A stretch of 27,238 bases of DNA from Thiohalocapsa sp. (GTDB taxonomy: Bacteria; Pseudomonadota; Gammaproteobacteria; Chromatiales; Chromatiaceae): contig NZ_JAIFKJ010000389.1 in the NCBI RefSeq assembly GCF_019695415.1, forward strand, positions 1 to 27,238. Direction: 5' to 3'. Below, piece after piece: positions 1 to 9,300 of the stretch; within the stretch, counting starts at the first letter, position 1, and each line of letters opens with the position of its first letter. A program made the position numbers and the translations under genes. The notes below the pieces were generated by a model. It was not told the DNA's origin. It searched no databases and saw only the letters and a list, made by a program, of their open reading frames with translations.

Positions 1-1092
1 GGGGGCGCGTGGCGGGGGGCCCGTGCCCGGGGGTGGGGGCAAGGGCACGAGGGCCGCGTGCGGGGGCCGGGGCAGGCGGTGGTGCGGGAGGGGCGCAGGC
101 CGGACCAAGGGGCCCGTCTCGTCCGGCCGGGCGGCGAGGCTCGGCTCCTCGGCCGCTGCCAGCCAGATGCTGGTGCCGTCGTCCACGTTGGCAGTGTCCG
201 CATCGTCGCTGTCGGCATCCGGCTCGGCACGCAGACGCGAGCGCCAGAGCGCCCGGGCCAGCCCAGTATTGCCGCGGCAGCGCGCGGCGAGGTATTCAAG
301 CTCCGCGGCGCCGGCGGCGTCTTTGGCGTCATCCACCACCAGCACCGGCTTGCCGCTGTGGGCGTGGCGAAAGCGCACGGGGCGGCGCACCTCGGCGGCT
401 ACGAGGCTGCGGAAGAGCCCCGCGAGGCACTCGCCGTCGCAGGCCTGAAGGGTGAGCACGCGACGCGTGGGCAGCGGGGCGACCTGGCGCAGATAAGCCC
501 AGGCCCAGCTGTCGCAGCCGATGACGCCGCGCCCGAGCTGGCCCGCCTGGGCCCGCGTCAGCAGCTCGCGCGCCAAGGCCAGGCCGGCCGCATGGCGCAG
601 CCAGCACTGCTCCAGCCGCGGCAGAAGCCAGCGACCCGCCTCCCGCGGCCAGGCGGCGAGCCAGGCGCGGTCCGCACTCAGGATGGCGTCATCCCCCGGC
701 GGCTCGATGCGGCGGGCGCCTTGCCGGACCGCCCAAGCATTCAGCAGCGCCACATGCCCGCTGTGCGGCGGACCGATGACGAACCAGACGCCGTCTGTAT
801 CTTGCTCAAGCTGCTGATCGAGCGCCGCGGCGCCGGCGGTCCAGTCCACGGGCCCGGCCAGGGCGTCCAGCCGCTGCGCCGTGAGCCCGCGCAGATCGGC
901 CTCAGTGCGGGCGGGCGCCTCGGGCGCCTCCCGGTGGGGCGCGAACAGCCGCCGCAGCGAGGCCCAGCGCGCCCGCGCTGCGCCCGCTGCCGGCGTCTGC
1001 GGCAGACGGTAGTCCGCGATGGGCACGAGCTGCCAGAAGCGCTCATCCTCCCCCGTGTCCTGCTCTCGCGCATCTGGGCCTTGTGTGGTCAT
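1..1092 (-). CDS. Unknown protein with degenerate P-loop NTPase features, 3' end outside window
   Basis: I do not recognise this gene. The frame is open from an ATG at 1092 to the window edge, 364 codons without a stop, so the C-terminus is missing. The translation has natural composition: residues 103-106 form a hydrophobic strand (WFVI), followed by GPPHSGH at 107-113, which looks like a Walker A loop with His where Lys is expected. Near residue 260 there is a PVLVVDD strand resembling Walker B, and shortly after it a CRGNTGLARALW helix like those in AAA/STAND ATPases. The last visible 40 residues are proline-rich and lie over a G-rich plus strand. No good Shine-Dalgarno precedes 1092; an in-frame ATG at 1143 is the alternative start. 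It is divergent from the membrane-protein gene at 1450. An NTPase fold is inference from motifs only. Confidence 0.6.
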   Translation of the reverse strand, partial: MTTQGPDAREQDTGEDERFWQLVPIADYRLPQTPAAGAARARWASLRRLFAPHREAPEAPARTEADLRGLTAQRLDALAGPVDWTAGAAALDQQLEQDTDGVWFVIGPPHSGHVALLNAWAVRQGARRIEPPGDDAILSADRAWLAAWPREAGRWLLPRLEQCWLRHAAGLALARELLTRAQAGQLGRGVIGCDSWAWAYLRQVAPLPTRRVLTLQACDGECLAGLFRSLVAAEVRRPVRFRHAHSGKPVLVVDDAKDAAGAAELEYLAARCRGNTGLARALWRSRLRAEPDADSDDADTANVDDGTSIWLAAAEEPSLAARPDETGPLVRPAPLPHHRLPRPPHAALVPLPPPPGTGPPPRAP

Positions 1093-1449
1093 GTCGGCTG
1101 CGGGGCAGCTCCGTCGGGCGTCGCTGTAATGGGTCGGGCGCATGGTCGCACGATCGGGGGCCGCATAGGCATCTGGCGCACATCGCTTCCGTTGCGCCCG
1201 CCGGCGCAGGTCTGCACCCGATGGGCGCTTCGTGCGGCGCGGGGCCCTCCGGTGGAGGCCTGTGCGGGGTGGACTCGCGGCTGGTAATCGAGCGCTTACG
1301 ATGAGGCACGCCAGGCGCCGCAACAGCCCGACGCCCAATCCGCGCACCCGCTGGAGCTGCCGCCATCCATTGCACGCGTCGTGCCCCTGGAACTCCGCCC
1401 GGATCAACGCGATCTGTCCGTCATGCTTCTGCAGCAGTGAGCGATTATC
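1093..1449. other. Intergenic stretch between divergent genes with a coding-like open tail
   Basis: No complete gene is evident in these 357 bases. On the plus strand, the frame from 1288 to the TGA at 1438-1440 reads as plausible protein, ending in DQRDLSVMLLQQ, and stops nine bases before the ATG at 1450. A TAA at 1285 closes this frame upstream. There is no ATG until near its end; a GTG at 1381 would give only 19 residues. It could be the 3' remnant of a decayed gene, a frameshifted gene, or chance. I found no convincing sigma70 promoter for either flanking gene here. Confidence 0.35.
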
Positions 1450-2292
1450 ATGAATCTGCGACGCCTCTCGGGCCTGGCGCGCCCCGTCGACACCGCTTAT
1501 GCCAGCAACCGCCGCATCCTGGGTCTGAGCGCCGCCGTGCTGGTGGCGGCCTGGCTCATCTTCGGTCTGCACACCGGCAGCTGGCTCGCGGCACTCGGCT
1601 CCGCAGCCCTGGCCGCACTGGCCTGCTTTCTGGCCTGGGCGCTCGCTCGGGAGCTGGACCCCGACCAGAGCGACGCCGCCCTGCTCGGCGCCGCCCTCAG
1701 CCTGCCCGGGCTGCTGGCGGCGGGGCTGCCGGACATCGGCGCGCTCTTCCTCGTGCTGCTGGCCGTGCGCGCGGTGAACCGCAGTACCGGCCTCCCCGCA
1801 ACGGTGCTGGATTTGGGCCTACTCCTAGCCCTGGGCGTGCTGATCTCCCTACCGGCGCAGCCCGTCTATCTGGCCGCCGCCGGCGTTGCGGTGCTGTTGG
1901 ACGGCATCCTAGCGCCACCGAGCCGGCGGCGGCTCATCACCGGCATCGGCGCCGCCACGATCGCCGCCGCGGTCGTCATCGTGCTGATGCCCGAGGGGCC
2001 GCGGCCGTTGCCTGACCTGACCGCGGTACTCGCCGCGCTGGCACTAGCCGCGCTGTTCATCCCGGTGGTCCTTGCGCAGATTGGCATCGAGAGCACGGCG
2101 GACGAGACGGGTGAGCCGCTCAGCACCAAACGGGTACAAGCAGGCCAGCTTCTGGCGCTGGCCGCCGCGCTGGCGGCCGCCTTTTGGCAGGGCGGCGCTG
2201 GCTTGACAGCGCTCTCGCCGCTTTGGGCGGCGATGCTCGCAGCCGCCGGCTGGCGGCTTTGGGGTCGCGTGCGCGGGGCGGGGACGGTCTGA
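1450..2292 (+). CDS. Polytopic integral membrane protein of unknown function
   Basis: This 280-residue protein is dominated by Ala/Leu/Val/Gly-rich hydrophobic stretches. I count about nine or ten possible transmembrane segments, starting near residues 25-43, 45-65, 76-90, 93-108, 114-131, 134-150, 160-180, 190-212, 230-248 and 252-270. Short charged loops such as ARELDPDQSD, PPSRRR and ESTADETGE lie between them. No enzymatic or transporter motif is recognisable, so the function is unknown; an inner-membrane location is inferred from hydrophobicity. The ATG at 1450 has a weak upstream AGTGAG and follows a TGA at 1438-1440. It is encoded opposite to the large minus-strand clusters and is followed after about 118 bases by another small membrane protein gene, with which it may be cotranscribed. 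Confidence 0.75.
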   Translation: MNLRRLSGLARPVDTAYASNRRILGLSAAVLVAAWLIFGLHTGSWLAALGSAALAALACFLAWALARELDPDQSDAALLGAALSLPGLLAAGLPDIGALFLVLLAVRAVNRSTGLPATVLDLGLLLALGVLISLPAQPVYLAAAGVAVLLDGILAPPSRRRLITGIGAATIAAAVVIVLMPEGPRPLPDLTAVLAALALAALFIPVVLAQIGIESTADETGEPLSTKRVQAGQLLALAAALAAAFWQGGAGLTALSPLWAAMLAAAGWRLWGRVRGAGTV

Positions 2293-2410
2293 AGCAACCT
2301 CACAGGCGAGGGGCGCTGGACCGAACCGGCGCAGGCAGGCACCATGCCGCCAATTGACCACGCGCTTTCCCCGGTGGGCGCAGGTCCCCGAAAACAAACA
2401 AGGCTTACCC

Positions 2411-2650
2411 GTGCTCGACTGGCTCGATCGACTGTCCCTCCCACTGCTGCTTATCCTGGCGCTGACCCTGGGGCTCGCCCCATTCTTCCCGGAGCCCCAC
2501 GTCTGGGAGAAGCTCAAGATGCTGGCCGCGGGCGAGCTGGTTAGGCCCATCGACATCTTCGATCTGCTGTTGCACGGCACGCCCTGGCTGTTGTTGCTCG
2601 CCAAGCTGATCCGCCTGTTGTCAAAGCCGCGCCACGGACCGAGTCTATAG
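2411..2650 (+). CDS. Small two-helix membrane protein (family often labelled 'RND transporter')
   Basis: A 79-residue protein from a GTG start at 2411, preceded by AAGG about seven bases upstream. I prefer this start to the TTG at 2354 because the hydrophilic extension from 2354 does not look like part of the protein. The product has a hydrophobic segment at about residues 9-27 ending in GLAPFFPEPH, an amphipathic stretch EKLKMLAAGELVRPIDIFDLLLHG, and a second hydrophobic segment TPWLLLLAKLIRLL. From memory, this pattern matches short proteins of about 70 residues that databases often label 'RND transporter', although they are far too short to be pumps. The real role is unknown. The gene converges with glmS. 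Confidence 0.7.
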   Translation: MLDWLDRLSLPLLLILALTLGLAPFFPEPHVWEKLKMLAAGELVRPIDIFDLLLHGTPWLLLLAKLIRLLSKPRHGPSL

Positions 2651-2657
2651 GTATCTG

Positions 2658-2691
2658 AAAAAGGCGGGAGAAGGGGCGTTACACGACCGCC
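2658..2691 (-). terminator. Probable intrinsic terminator downstream of glmS
   Basis: Reading on the minus strand after the glmS stop, GGCGG at 2691-2687 can pair with CCGCC at 2667-2663 and is followed by five Ts (2662-2658). The stem is short and the loop is about 19 bases, so this is a modest terminator. It lies between the convergent small membrane protein gene and glmS. Confidence 0.45.
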
Positions 2692-2707
2692 ACCATAAGG
2701 ACGGCCG

Positions 2708-4539
2708 CTACTCCACCGTCACCGACTTGGCCAGGTTGCGTGGCTGGTCTACGTCGGTGCCCTTGAGGGTCGCCACGTGGTAGGCCAGCAGCTGCATGGG
2801 GATGGTGAAGACGAGGGGGTCGATAAGGTCGTCGGTCTCGGGGAGGCGTATGACGGTGATGCCGGGCTCCTCCTGCATGGGCACCTGGGTGTCGGCGAAG
2901 ACATAGAGCTGGCCGCCGCGGGCGCGGACCTCCTCCAAATTGGATTTGAGCTTCTCCAGCAGGGCGTTGTTGGGCGCCACAGCCACTACGGGCATGTCCT
3001 CGTCGATCAAGGCCAGCGGCCCGTGCTTGAGCTCGCCGGCCGGGTAGGCCTCGGCGTGGATGTAAGAGATCTCCTTGAGCTTGAGCGCCCCTTCCATCGC
3101 AATCGGATACTGCTCACCGCGGCCGAGGAAGAGGCAATGGTGCTTCTCCACGAAGTGCTCGGCCAGAGCGGCGATCTGCGGGTCGATGGCGAGCACCTCC
3201 TCCAGCTGCGCCGACAGCCCACGCAGCAGGCGGACGGCCTGGGCCTCCTGCGCCGCGTCCATGCCGCGGGTGCGAGCGAGGTTGAGGGAGAAGAGCAAGA
3301 GCGCGACCAGCTGCGTCGTGAAGGCTTTGGTGGAGGCCACGCCGATCTCGGGCCCGGCGTGGGTGAGCAGCACCAGGTCCGACTCCGCACCAGGGAGCTC
3401 TCGGGGACGTTGCAGATGGCGAGGGTGTTCGCATAGCCGCTGTGCTTAGCGATGCGCAGCGCGGCCAGGGTGTCGGCGGTCTCGCCGGACTGGGAGACGG
3501 TGACGAAGAGGGCGTCCGCCGGCACTACATGCTTGCGGTAGCGGTACTCGCTGGCTACCTCCACATGGCAGGGCATGCTGGCGAGGGCCTCGATCCAATA
3601 CTTGGCCACAAGCCCAGCATGGTAGCTGGTGCCGCAGGCGACGATGGTGACGGCCTGAGCCTGAGCCAGCACGGCCTCGGCCTCGAGACCGAAGGCCTCC
3701 GGGAGCACATGCTCGGCGGCGAGACGGCCCTCCAAGGTATCGGCGATGGCCCGCGGCTGCTCGAAGATTTCCTTCTGCATGAAGTGACGGTACTCGCCGC
3801 GCTCGGCCGAGTCCGCAGCCACCGTGGACTCACGCACCGGGCGCTCCACCACTTCGCCGTCACGGTCCCAGATGGTGACACCGTCGAGCCGCAGCTCCGC
3901 AAGGTCGCCTTCTTCCAGAAAGATGAACCGGTTGGTTACCGGCAGCAGGGCGAAGACATCGGAGGCGATGAAGTGCTCCTGGAAGCCGACGCCGATCACC
4001 AGCGGGCTGCCCTGGCGGGCGGCCACGAGCCGGCTGGGGTCCTTCGAGTCGATGACACCCAGCGCGTAAGCCCCCTCCAGCCGCCCGGCGGTCCGCCGCA
4101 CGGCCTCGGTGAGGCAATGGCCCGCAGCTAGCTCATCGTATACGGCATGGACGACCACTTCTGTGTCGGTCTGTGAGCCGAAGCTGTGCCCCGCGGCGAT
4201 CTGTTTCGCCCGCAGGGCGGCGTGGTTTTCGATGATCCCATTGTGCACGATGGCGCAACGCTCGCCCGAAATATGCGGGTGGGCATTCTCGGTGGACGGC
4301 TCACCATGGGTGGCCCAGCGGGTGTGGGCGATGCCGATGCTGCCTTCGAACGGTTCCGCGGCGACGGCGTCTACCAGCTTGGACACCTTGCCGAGCGTGC
4401 GCAGGCGCCGCATGCCGCCGCCGGGGCTCAGCACGGCGAGACCCGCGGAGTCATAACCGCGATACTCCAACCGCTTCAGCCCCTCCAGCAGGATGGCCGC
4501 CACGGGCCGTTGAGCGATGGCGCCGACGATGCCGCACAT
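2708..4539 (-). CDS. glmS: Glutamine--fructose-6-phosphate aminotransferase (isomerizing), frameshifted
   Basis: GlmS converts fructose-6-phosphate and glutamine to glucosamine-6-phosphate, the first committed step of UDP-GlcNAc synthesis in the cytoplasm. The protein starts MCGIVGAIAQ, with catalytic Cys2 exposed after Met removal. It has an N-terminal class II glutaminase domain (THGEPSTENAHPH, NGIIEN) and two C-terminal SIS domains (ACGTSYHAG, SQSGETADT). Near codon 385 the frame breaks: the first frame reads up to ICNVPESSLVR, and the second continues with LVLLTHAGPEIGVASTKAFTTQL to the normal C-terminus DQPRNLAKSVTVE. The site is about 3384-3389, where GTGCGGAGTCGG is read and one extra C (GTGCGCGAGTCGG) would restore the common LVRESDLVL. 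The repaired product is 610 residues, close to the family norm. It may be a sequencing error, because the rest is perfectly conserved, or a genuine mutation. It lies downstream of glmU. Confidence 0.93.
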
Positions 4540-4570
4540 AACATTGAGCTCCGGCTATGGGCTTAGGGGC

Positions 4571-4680
4571 GAGTATCGAGTATCGAGTATCGAGGCGCGA
4601 GGCGATCTAAGGGCGACAAAAGAAAAGAAAGCCGAGCTCGGCCGAGCGAACGCAGATCCTCGTAACTCGTTACTCGTTAC
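4571..4680. repeat. Inverted heptad-repeat element between glmU and glmS
   Basis: On the plus strand, GAGTATC occurs three times head to tail (4571-4591), followed by the degenerate units GAGGCGC and GAGGCGA. At 4659-4679 there is a facing array of CTCGTAA and two CTCGTTA units. The reverse complement of the right arm (GAGTAAC, GAGTTAC, GAGG) resembles the left arm, so the arms form an imperfect inverted repeat of about 26 bases. The glmU stop codon (4677-4679) lies inside the right arm. Confidence 0.75.
4618..4642 (-). terminator. Possible intrinsic terminator after glmU
   Basis: The perfect palindrome GCCGAGCTCGGC (4631-4642) is followed, on the minus strand, by a T-rich tract TTTCTTTTCTTTT (4630-4618). 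The stem is short and the tract is interrupted, so termination may be partial. It sits inside the heptad-repeat element, between its two arms. Confidence 0.4.
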
Positions 4681-6038
4681 TTCTTTCGAGGCCGCTCCCA
4701 GCCCTCGATGGTCACCTGCCGTGCACGGCTCAGTGTCAGCTGCTCGGGCGGTGCGTCCGTGATGATCACGGAGCCCGCGCCAACGGTAGCGCCGGGACCG
4801 ACGGACACCGGCGCCACCAGCGCGGTGTTAGACCCGATGAAGGCGCCGTCCCCGATTTGGGTCAGGTGCTTATTCGCGCCATCGTAGTTACAGGTGATGG
4901 TGCCGGCGCCGACGTTTACCCGCACGCCGATCTCGGCATCGCCGATGTAGCTCAAGTGATTGACCTTGCTCGACTCCGCAATACGCGCTTTCTTCACCTC
5001 GACGAAATTGCCGATGTGGCATTCGCGGCCGATGTCCGCCTCCGGCCGCAGCCGCGCGAAGGGACCGATGCGAGCATCGGCACCGATGCTCGCCCCTTCG
5101 ATGACGCAGTTGGCGAGAACCTCCGCGCCGGCGCCGATGTAACAGTCCTTGAGCACACAGTTTGGTCCGATGCGGGCACCAGCACCGATGTACACATCGC
5201 CCTCGCAGATAAGGTTCACGTCCAGCACGACGTCCCGCTCACAGTCGAGCCTGCCGCGGATATCGATGCGCGCCGGGTCCATGACAGTCGTGCCGCGGCG
5301 CATTAGGCATTCGGCGGTGCGACGTTGATGATAGCGCTCCAGCTCGGCGAGCTGGACGCGGTCGTTGATGCCGGCGACTTCTTCCAGGCACTCGGGTTGG
5401 GCCGTCACCACATCGACACCATCGCTAGTAGCGAGGCCGATGATATCGGTGAGGTAGTACTCACGCTGGACGTTGTCGTTATCGATGCGCCCGAGCCAAT
5501 GCGCGAGCCGCTCGCGGTCCGCAACGATGATGCCGGTGTTGACCTCGCTGATGGCGCGCTCGGCGTCGCTCGCATCTTTCTGCTCGACGATCCGCAGCAC
5601 GCGGCCGGCGCCATCCCGGACGATACGCCCATAGCCCGTGGGATCGGCCAGGGTCATAGTGAGCAGACCGAGCGACGTGTCGCTGCTGTCGGCGATGAGC
5701 CGATTCAGGGTTTCCGCCTCGATGAGGGGCACGTCGCCGTAGAGGACCAGGACCCGGTCCACGCCCGTCATAGCCGGCAGTGCCTGCTGCACGGCGTGCC
5801 CGGTTCCGAGGCGCTCCGCCTGAACCACCCAACTGCAGTCCGCATCGGCCAGTGTCTGCGGCACCAACTCGCCGCCATGGCCATACACTACGCAGACTCG
5901 AGCGGCGCCGACCGCTTCAGCCGAGTCGAGCACATGGCGCAGCAGCGGACGGCCGGCGAGGGGATGCAGCACCTTCGGCAAGGACGAGCGCATACGCGTG
6001 CCCTTTCCGGCGGCGAGTATGACGACGCCCAAGGTCAT
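4677..6038 (-). CDS. glmU: Bifunctional UDP-GlcNAc pyrophosphorylase / glucosamine-1-phosphate acetyltransferase
   Basis: GlmU acetylates glucosamine-1-phosphate and then uridylates it, giving UDP-GlcNAc for peptidoglycan and lipopolysaccharide. I place the start at ATG 6038, so the protein begins MTLGVVILAAGKGTRM, the nucleotidyltransferase signature with residues 8-16 as the LxxGxGTRM loop. The longer frame reaching 6146 adds 36 residues of low-complexity Pro/Ala sequence that the family lacks. The N-terminal half is the Rossmann-like pyrophosphorylase domain (VLYGDVPLI). From about residue 250 there are left-handed beta-helix hexapeptide repeats (IGPNCVLKDCYIGAGAEV, IGNFVEVKKARI). The 453-residue length is normal for the family. 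The stop codon lies in the right arm of a heptad-repeat element, and glmS follows about 137 bases later. Confidence 0.95.
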   Translation of the reverse strand: MTLGVVILAAGKGTRMRSSLPKVLHPLAGRPLLRHVLDSAEAVGAARVCVVYGHGGELVPQTLADADCSWVVQAERLGTGHAVQQALPAMTGVDRVLVLYGDVPLIEAETLNRLIADSSDTSLGLLTMTLADPTGYGRIVRDGAGRVLRIVEQKDASDAERAISEVNTGIIVADRERLAHWLGRIDNDNVQREYYLTDIIGLATSDGVDVVTAQPECLEEVAGINDRVQLAELERYHQRRTAECLMRRGTTVMDPARIDIRGRLDCERDVVLDVNLICEGDVYIGAGARIGPNCVLKDCYIGAGAEVLANCVIEGASIGADARIGPFARLRPEADIGRECHIGNFVEVKKARIAESSKVNHLSYIGDAEIGVRVNVGAGTITCNYDGANKHLTQIGDGAFIGSNTALVAPVSVGPGATVGAGSVIITDAPPEQLTLSRARQVTIEGWERPRKK

Positions 6039-6238
6039 GGGGCAGGGATCCGGGCGGGCAGGTGGCCCAGGTATTGATTGCTGCGGGACACGGCCGGGCA
6101 GGGCCTCACCGCAGGGCGCCGACGCCGATGGCGTCATCGGTGCCACGCTGGAGCATTGGCCGCGGGTACATGATCATGGGTTAGGACGCTGGTTGCGGGA
6201 GGCGGCTTGTGCGGGCATAGCGCAAGCTGATTCGACTC

Positions 6239-6274
6239 AAAAGCACTGCCGCTGGATTACCGCATAGGCGGCAG
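6239..6274 (-). terminator. Intrinsic terminator of the atp operon
   Basis: On the minus strand, 34 bases after the atpC stop, CTGCCGC (6274-6268) pairs perfectly with GCGGCAG (6252-6246) over a 15-base loop, followed by TGCTTTT ending at 6239. The upstream arm is also contained in a second possible 7-bp stem, AGGCGGC with GCCGCCT, so the two hairpins are mutually exclusive. Confidence 0.65.
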
Positions 6275-6307
6275 GCTCGTTGCGGCAGCCGCCTGCGTCG
6301 ATGCGCT

Positions 6308-6733
6308 TCAACTGCTGCGCATCTTGCGCAGCTTCTCGATAGCGCGCAGCTGGGCAATGGCTTCGGCCAGCTCGGCCTGCGCCTTAGCGTATTCGAACTC
6401 TGCGGTCTGCCCGGCGAGGGTATCTTCCGCGCGGCGCTTCGCCTCCAGGGCTTTGGCCTCGTCGATATTCTCGGCGCGAATGGCGGTATCCGCCAGGACG
6501 GTGATGACGTCCGGCTGCACCTCGAGCATGCCGCCGGAGACATAGAAATGCTCCATGTTCCCGTGGTCGTCCTCGACTCGAACATCACCCGGTTTGAGCC
6601 GAGTAATGAGGGGGGCGTGGCGGGCGGCGATGCCGAGCTCGCCCATCTCGCCTGGGGCGTAGAGCATCGTGGCACTTCCCGAGTGGATTGCACCCTCGGC
6701 GCTTACGATGTCCACGTGAATCTGCATTGCCAT
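6308..6733 (-). CDS. atpC: F1Fo ATP synthase epsilon subunit
   Basis: The epsilon subunit is part of the F1 central stalk and inhibits ATP hydrolysis. I chose ATG 6733, giving MAMQIHVDIVSAEG, which matches the usual MAM-type start; GGAG lies about ten bases upstream. An in-frame start at 6784 would add 17 residues unlike the family. The N-terminal beta-sandwich is recognisable (GELGIAARHAPLITRLKPGDVRV, FYVSGGMLEVQPDVITVLADTA), followed by the helical hairpin (AKALEAKRRAEDTLAG... LRAIEKLRKMRSS). The length is 141 residues, normal for the family. It is the last gene of the atp operon and is followed by an intrinsic terminator. The 104-base gap to atpD contains a GC-rich hairpin-prone segment. 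Confidence 0.96.
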   Translation of the reverse strand: MAMQIHVDIVSAEGAIHSGSATMLYAPGEMGELGIAARHAPLITRLKPGDVRVEDDHGNMEHFYVSGGMLEVQPDVITVLADTAIRAENIDEAKALEAKRRAEDTLAGQTAEFEYAKAQAELAEAIAQLRAIEKLRKMRSS

Positions 6734-6837
6734 GTTGGCGGACTCCGATGGTCTGAGCGGATCGCCGCGGTCGGCTGAATCCAACGGCAGAAGCCGGGGC
6801 TGGGGCGCCGGTTGCCGCCCCGACCGGACCCGCGGCT

Positions 6838-8214
<1,377 letters not shown>

Positions 8215-8309
8215 AATGTTTTCCTCGTCTGCTGCCTCACGCCGCAGCGCGAAGCGGATCGATGGGTTGAATGGGGAATTCGGTCCGTATGGGTTGCCTG
8301 CACTGAGGG

Positions 8310-9173
8310 CTAGACCGCAGCAGCGCCGCTCACGATCTCGGAGAGCTCCTGCGTAATTGCCGCCTGGCGGGCCTTGTTGTAGACCAGCTGCAGCTCATCG
8401 ATGAGGCCGCCGGCATTGTCGGTGGCGGCCTTCATGGCCACGCGCCGGGCAGCCTGCTCGCAGGCGCCGTTCTCCACCACTGCCTGGTACACCAGTGATT
8501 CGATGTAACGGGTGAGCAGGTTGTCGAGCACCAGGCGAGCGTCGGGCTCGTAGATGTAGTCCCAGATCGGCCCGGTCGGCCCATCCTCTTCGGCCTGGAT
8601 GGGCACCAGCTGCCGGATCGTCGGCTGCTGGGTCATGGTGTTCACGAACTCGTTATAGGCGATGTAGATCGCGTCGATCTCGCCTTGCTCGAAGGCATTC
8701 AGCATCACCTTGACGGTGCCGATGAGGTCTTCAATGTGCGGCTTGTCGCCGAGGTGCGTGACCTGTGCCTCGACCTTGCCGCCGAAGCGCCGGAAGAACC
8801 CGAGCGCCTTGTTGCCGATGGTGCAGAACATGGCATCCACGCCGTTGTCCCGGTGCTGGCGGATCTCCGACACCAGCTTGCGGAACAGGTTGGCGTTGAG
8901 ACCACCGCAGAGCCCGCGGTCGGAGGACACGACGATGTAACCCACCCGCTTCACCTCCCGCTCAGTGGCGAGGAAGCTGTGGTGATACTCCGGCGACGCC
9001 TTGGCCAGATGCCGGATGACCTGAAGCATCTTCTCGGCGTAGGGCCGCGAGGCACGCATGCGGTCCTGCGCCTTACGCATCTTCGACGTCGCGACCATCT
9101 CCATGGCCTTGGTGATCTTCTGCGTGCTCTTGATGCTGGAGATCTTGGTGCGGATTTCTTTGGCGCCTGCCAT
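8310..9173 (-). CDS. atpG: F1Fo ATP synthase gamma subunit
   Basis: The gamma subunit is the rotating central shaft of F1. The start at ATG 9173 gives MAGAKEIRTKISSIKSTQKITKAMEMVATSKMRKAQ, the conserved N-terminal coiled-coil helix; GGAG lies about eight bases upstream. An in-frame start at 9248 would add 25 residues through terminator-like sequence and is unlikely. Other family hallmarks are SSDRGLCGGLNANLF in the Rossmann-like middle and the C-terminal helix RRVAMKAATDNAGGLIDELQLVYNKARQAAITQELSEIVSGAAA. The product is 287 residues, matching the family. The gap upstream to atpA is 203 bases, unusually long for this operon, and holds a strong hairpin. Confidence 0.97.
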   Translation of the reverse strand: MAGAKEIRTKISSIKSTQKITKAMEMVATSKMRKAQDRMRASRPYAEKMLQVIRHLAKASPEYHHSFLATEREVKRVGYIVVSSDRGLCGGLNANLFRKLVSEIRQHRDNGVDAMFCTIGNKALGFFRRFGGKVEAQVTHLGDKPHIEDLIGTVKVMLNAFEQGEIDAIYIAYNEFVNTMTQQPTIRQLVPIQAEEDGPTGPIWDYIYEPDARLVLDNLLTRYIESLVYQAVVENGACEQAARRVAMKAATDNAGGLIDELQLVYNKARQAAITQELSEIVSGAAAV

Positions 9174-9245
9174 AAGGGGCTCCGAATCGGGGGTTCTAAC
9201 TGTCGCTGGGCGAATGCGAGGGCATCGCCTTGCGCAAAGGGCTGA

Positions 9246-9300
9246 CAAAAAGGGCCGGGGGCTGAGGGCTGAGGTCGCTGCCGAGGAGTCCCCGGCCCTT
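9246..9300 (-). terminator. Strong hairpin with U-tract inside the atp operon (attenuator or processing site)
   Basis: On the minus strand between atpA and atpG, AAGGGCCGGGG (9300-9290) pairs perfectly with CCCCGGCCCTT (9260-9250), an 11-bp GC-rich stem with a 29-base loop. The second arm runs into TTTTTGT (9252-9246). This is the form of an intrinsic terminator, although atpG, atpD and atpC lie downstream. It could reduce transcription after atpA or stabilise the upstream message. Confidence 0.6.

Noticed and set aside
1..100. G-runs on the plus strand suggesting a quadruplex
   Set aside because: They are fully explained by proline codons in the minus-strand protein; a regulatory role cannot be argued from the sequence alone.
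58..1287. Long plus-strand frame of 409 codons
   Set aside because: It is antisense to the minus-strand frame 1-1092, whose translation has far more natural composition; the plus frame is Arg/Gly/Pro-rich, as expected for a shadow in GC-rich DNA.
1437..2015. Plus-strand frame of 192 codons overlapping the start of the membrane protein gene
   Set aside because: It is Arg/Pro/His-rich and overlaps a frame with clear membrane helices.
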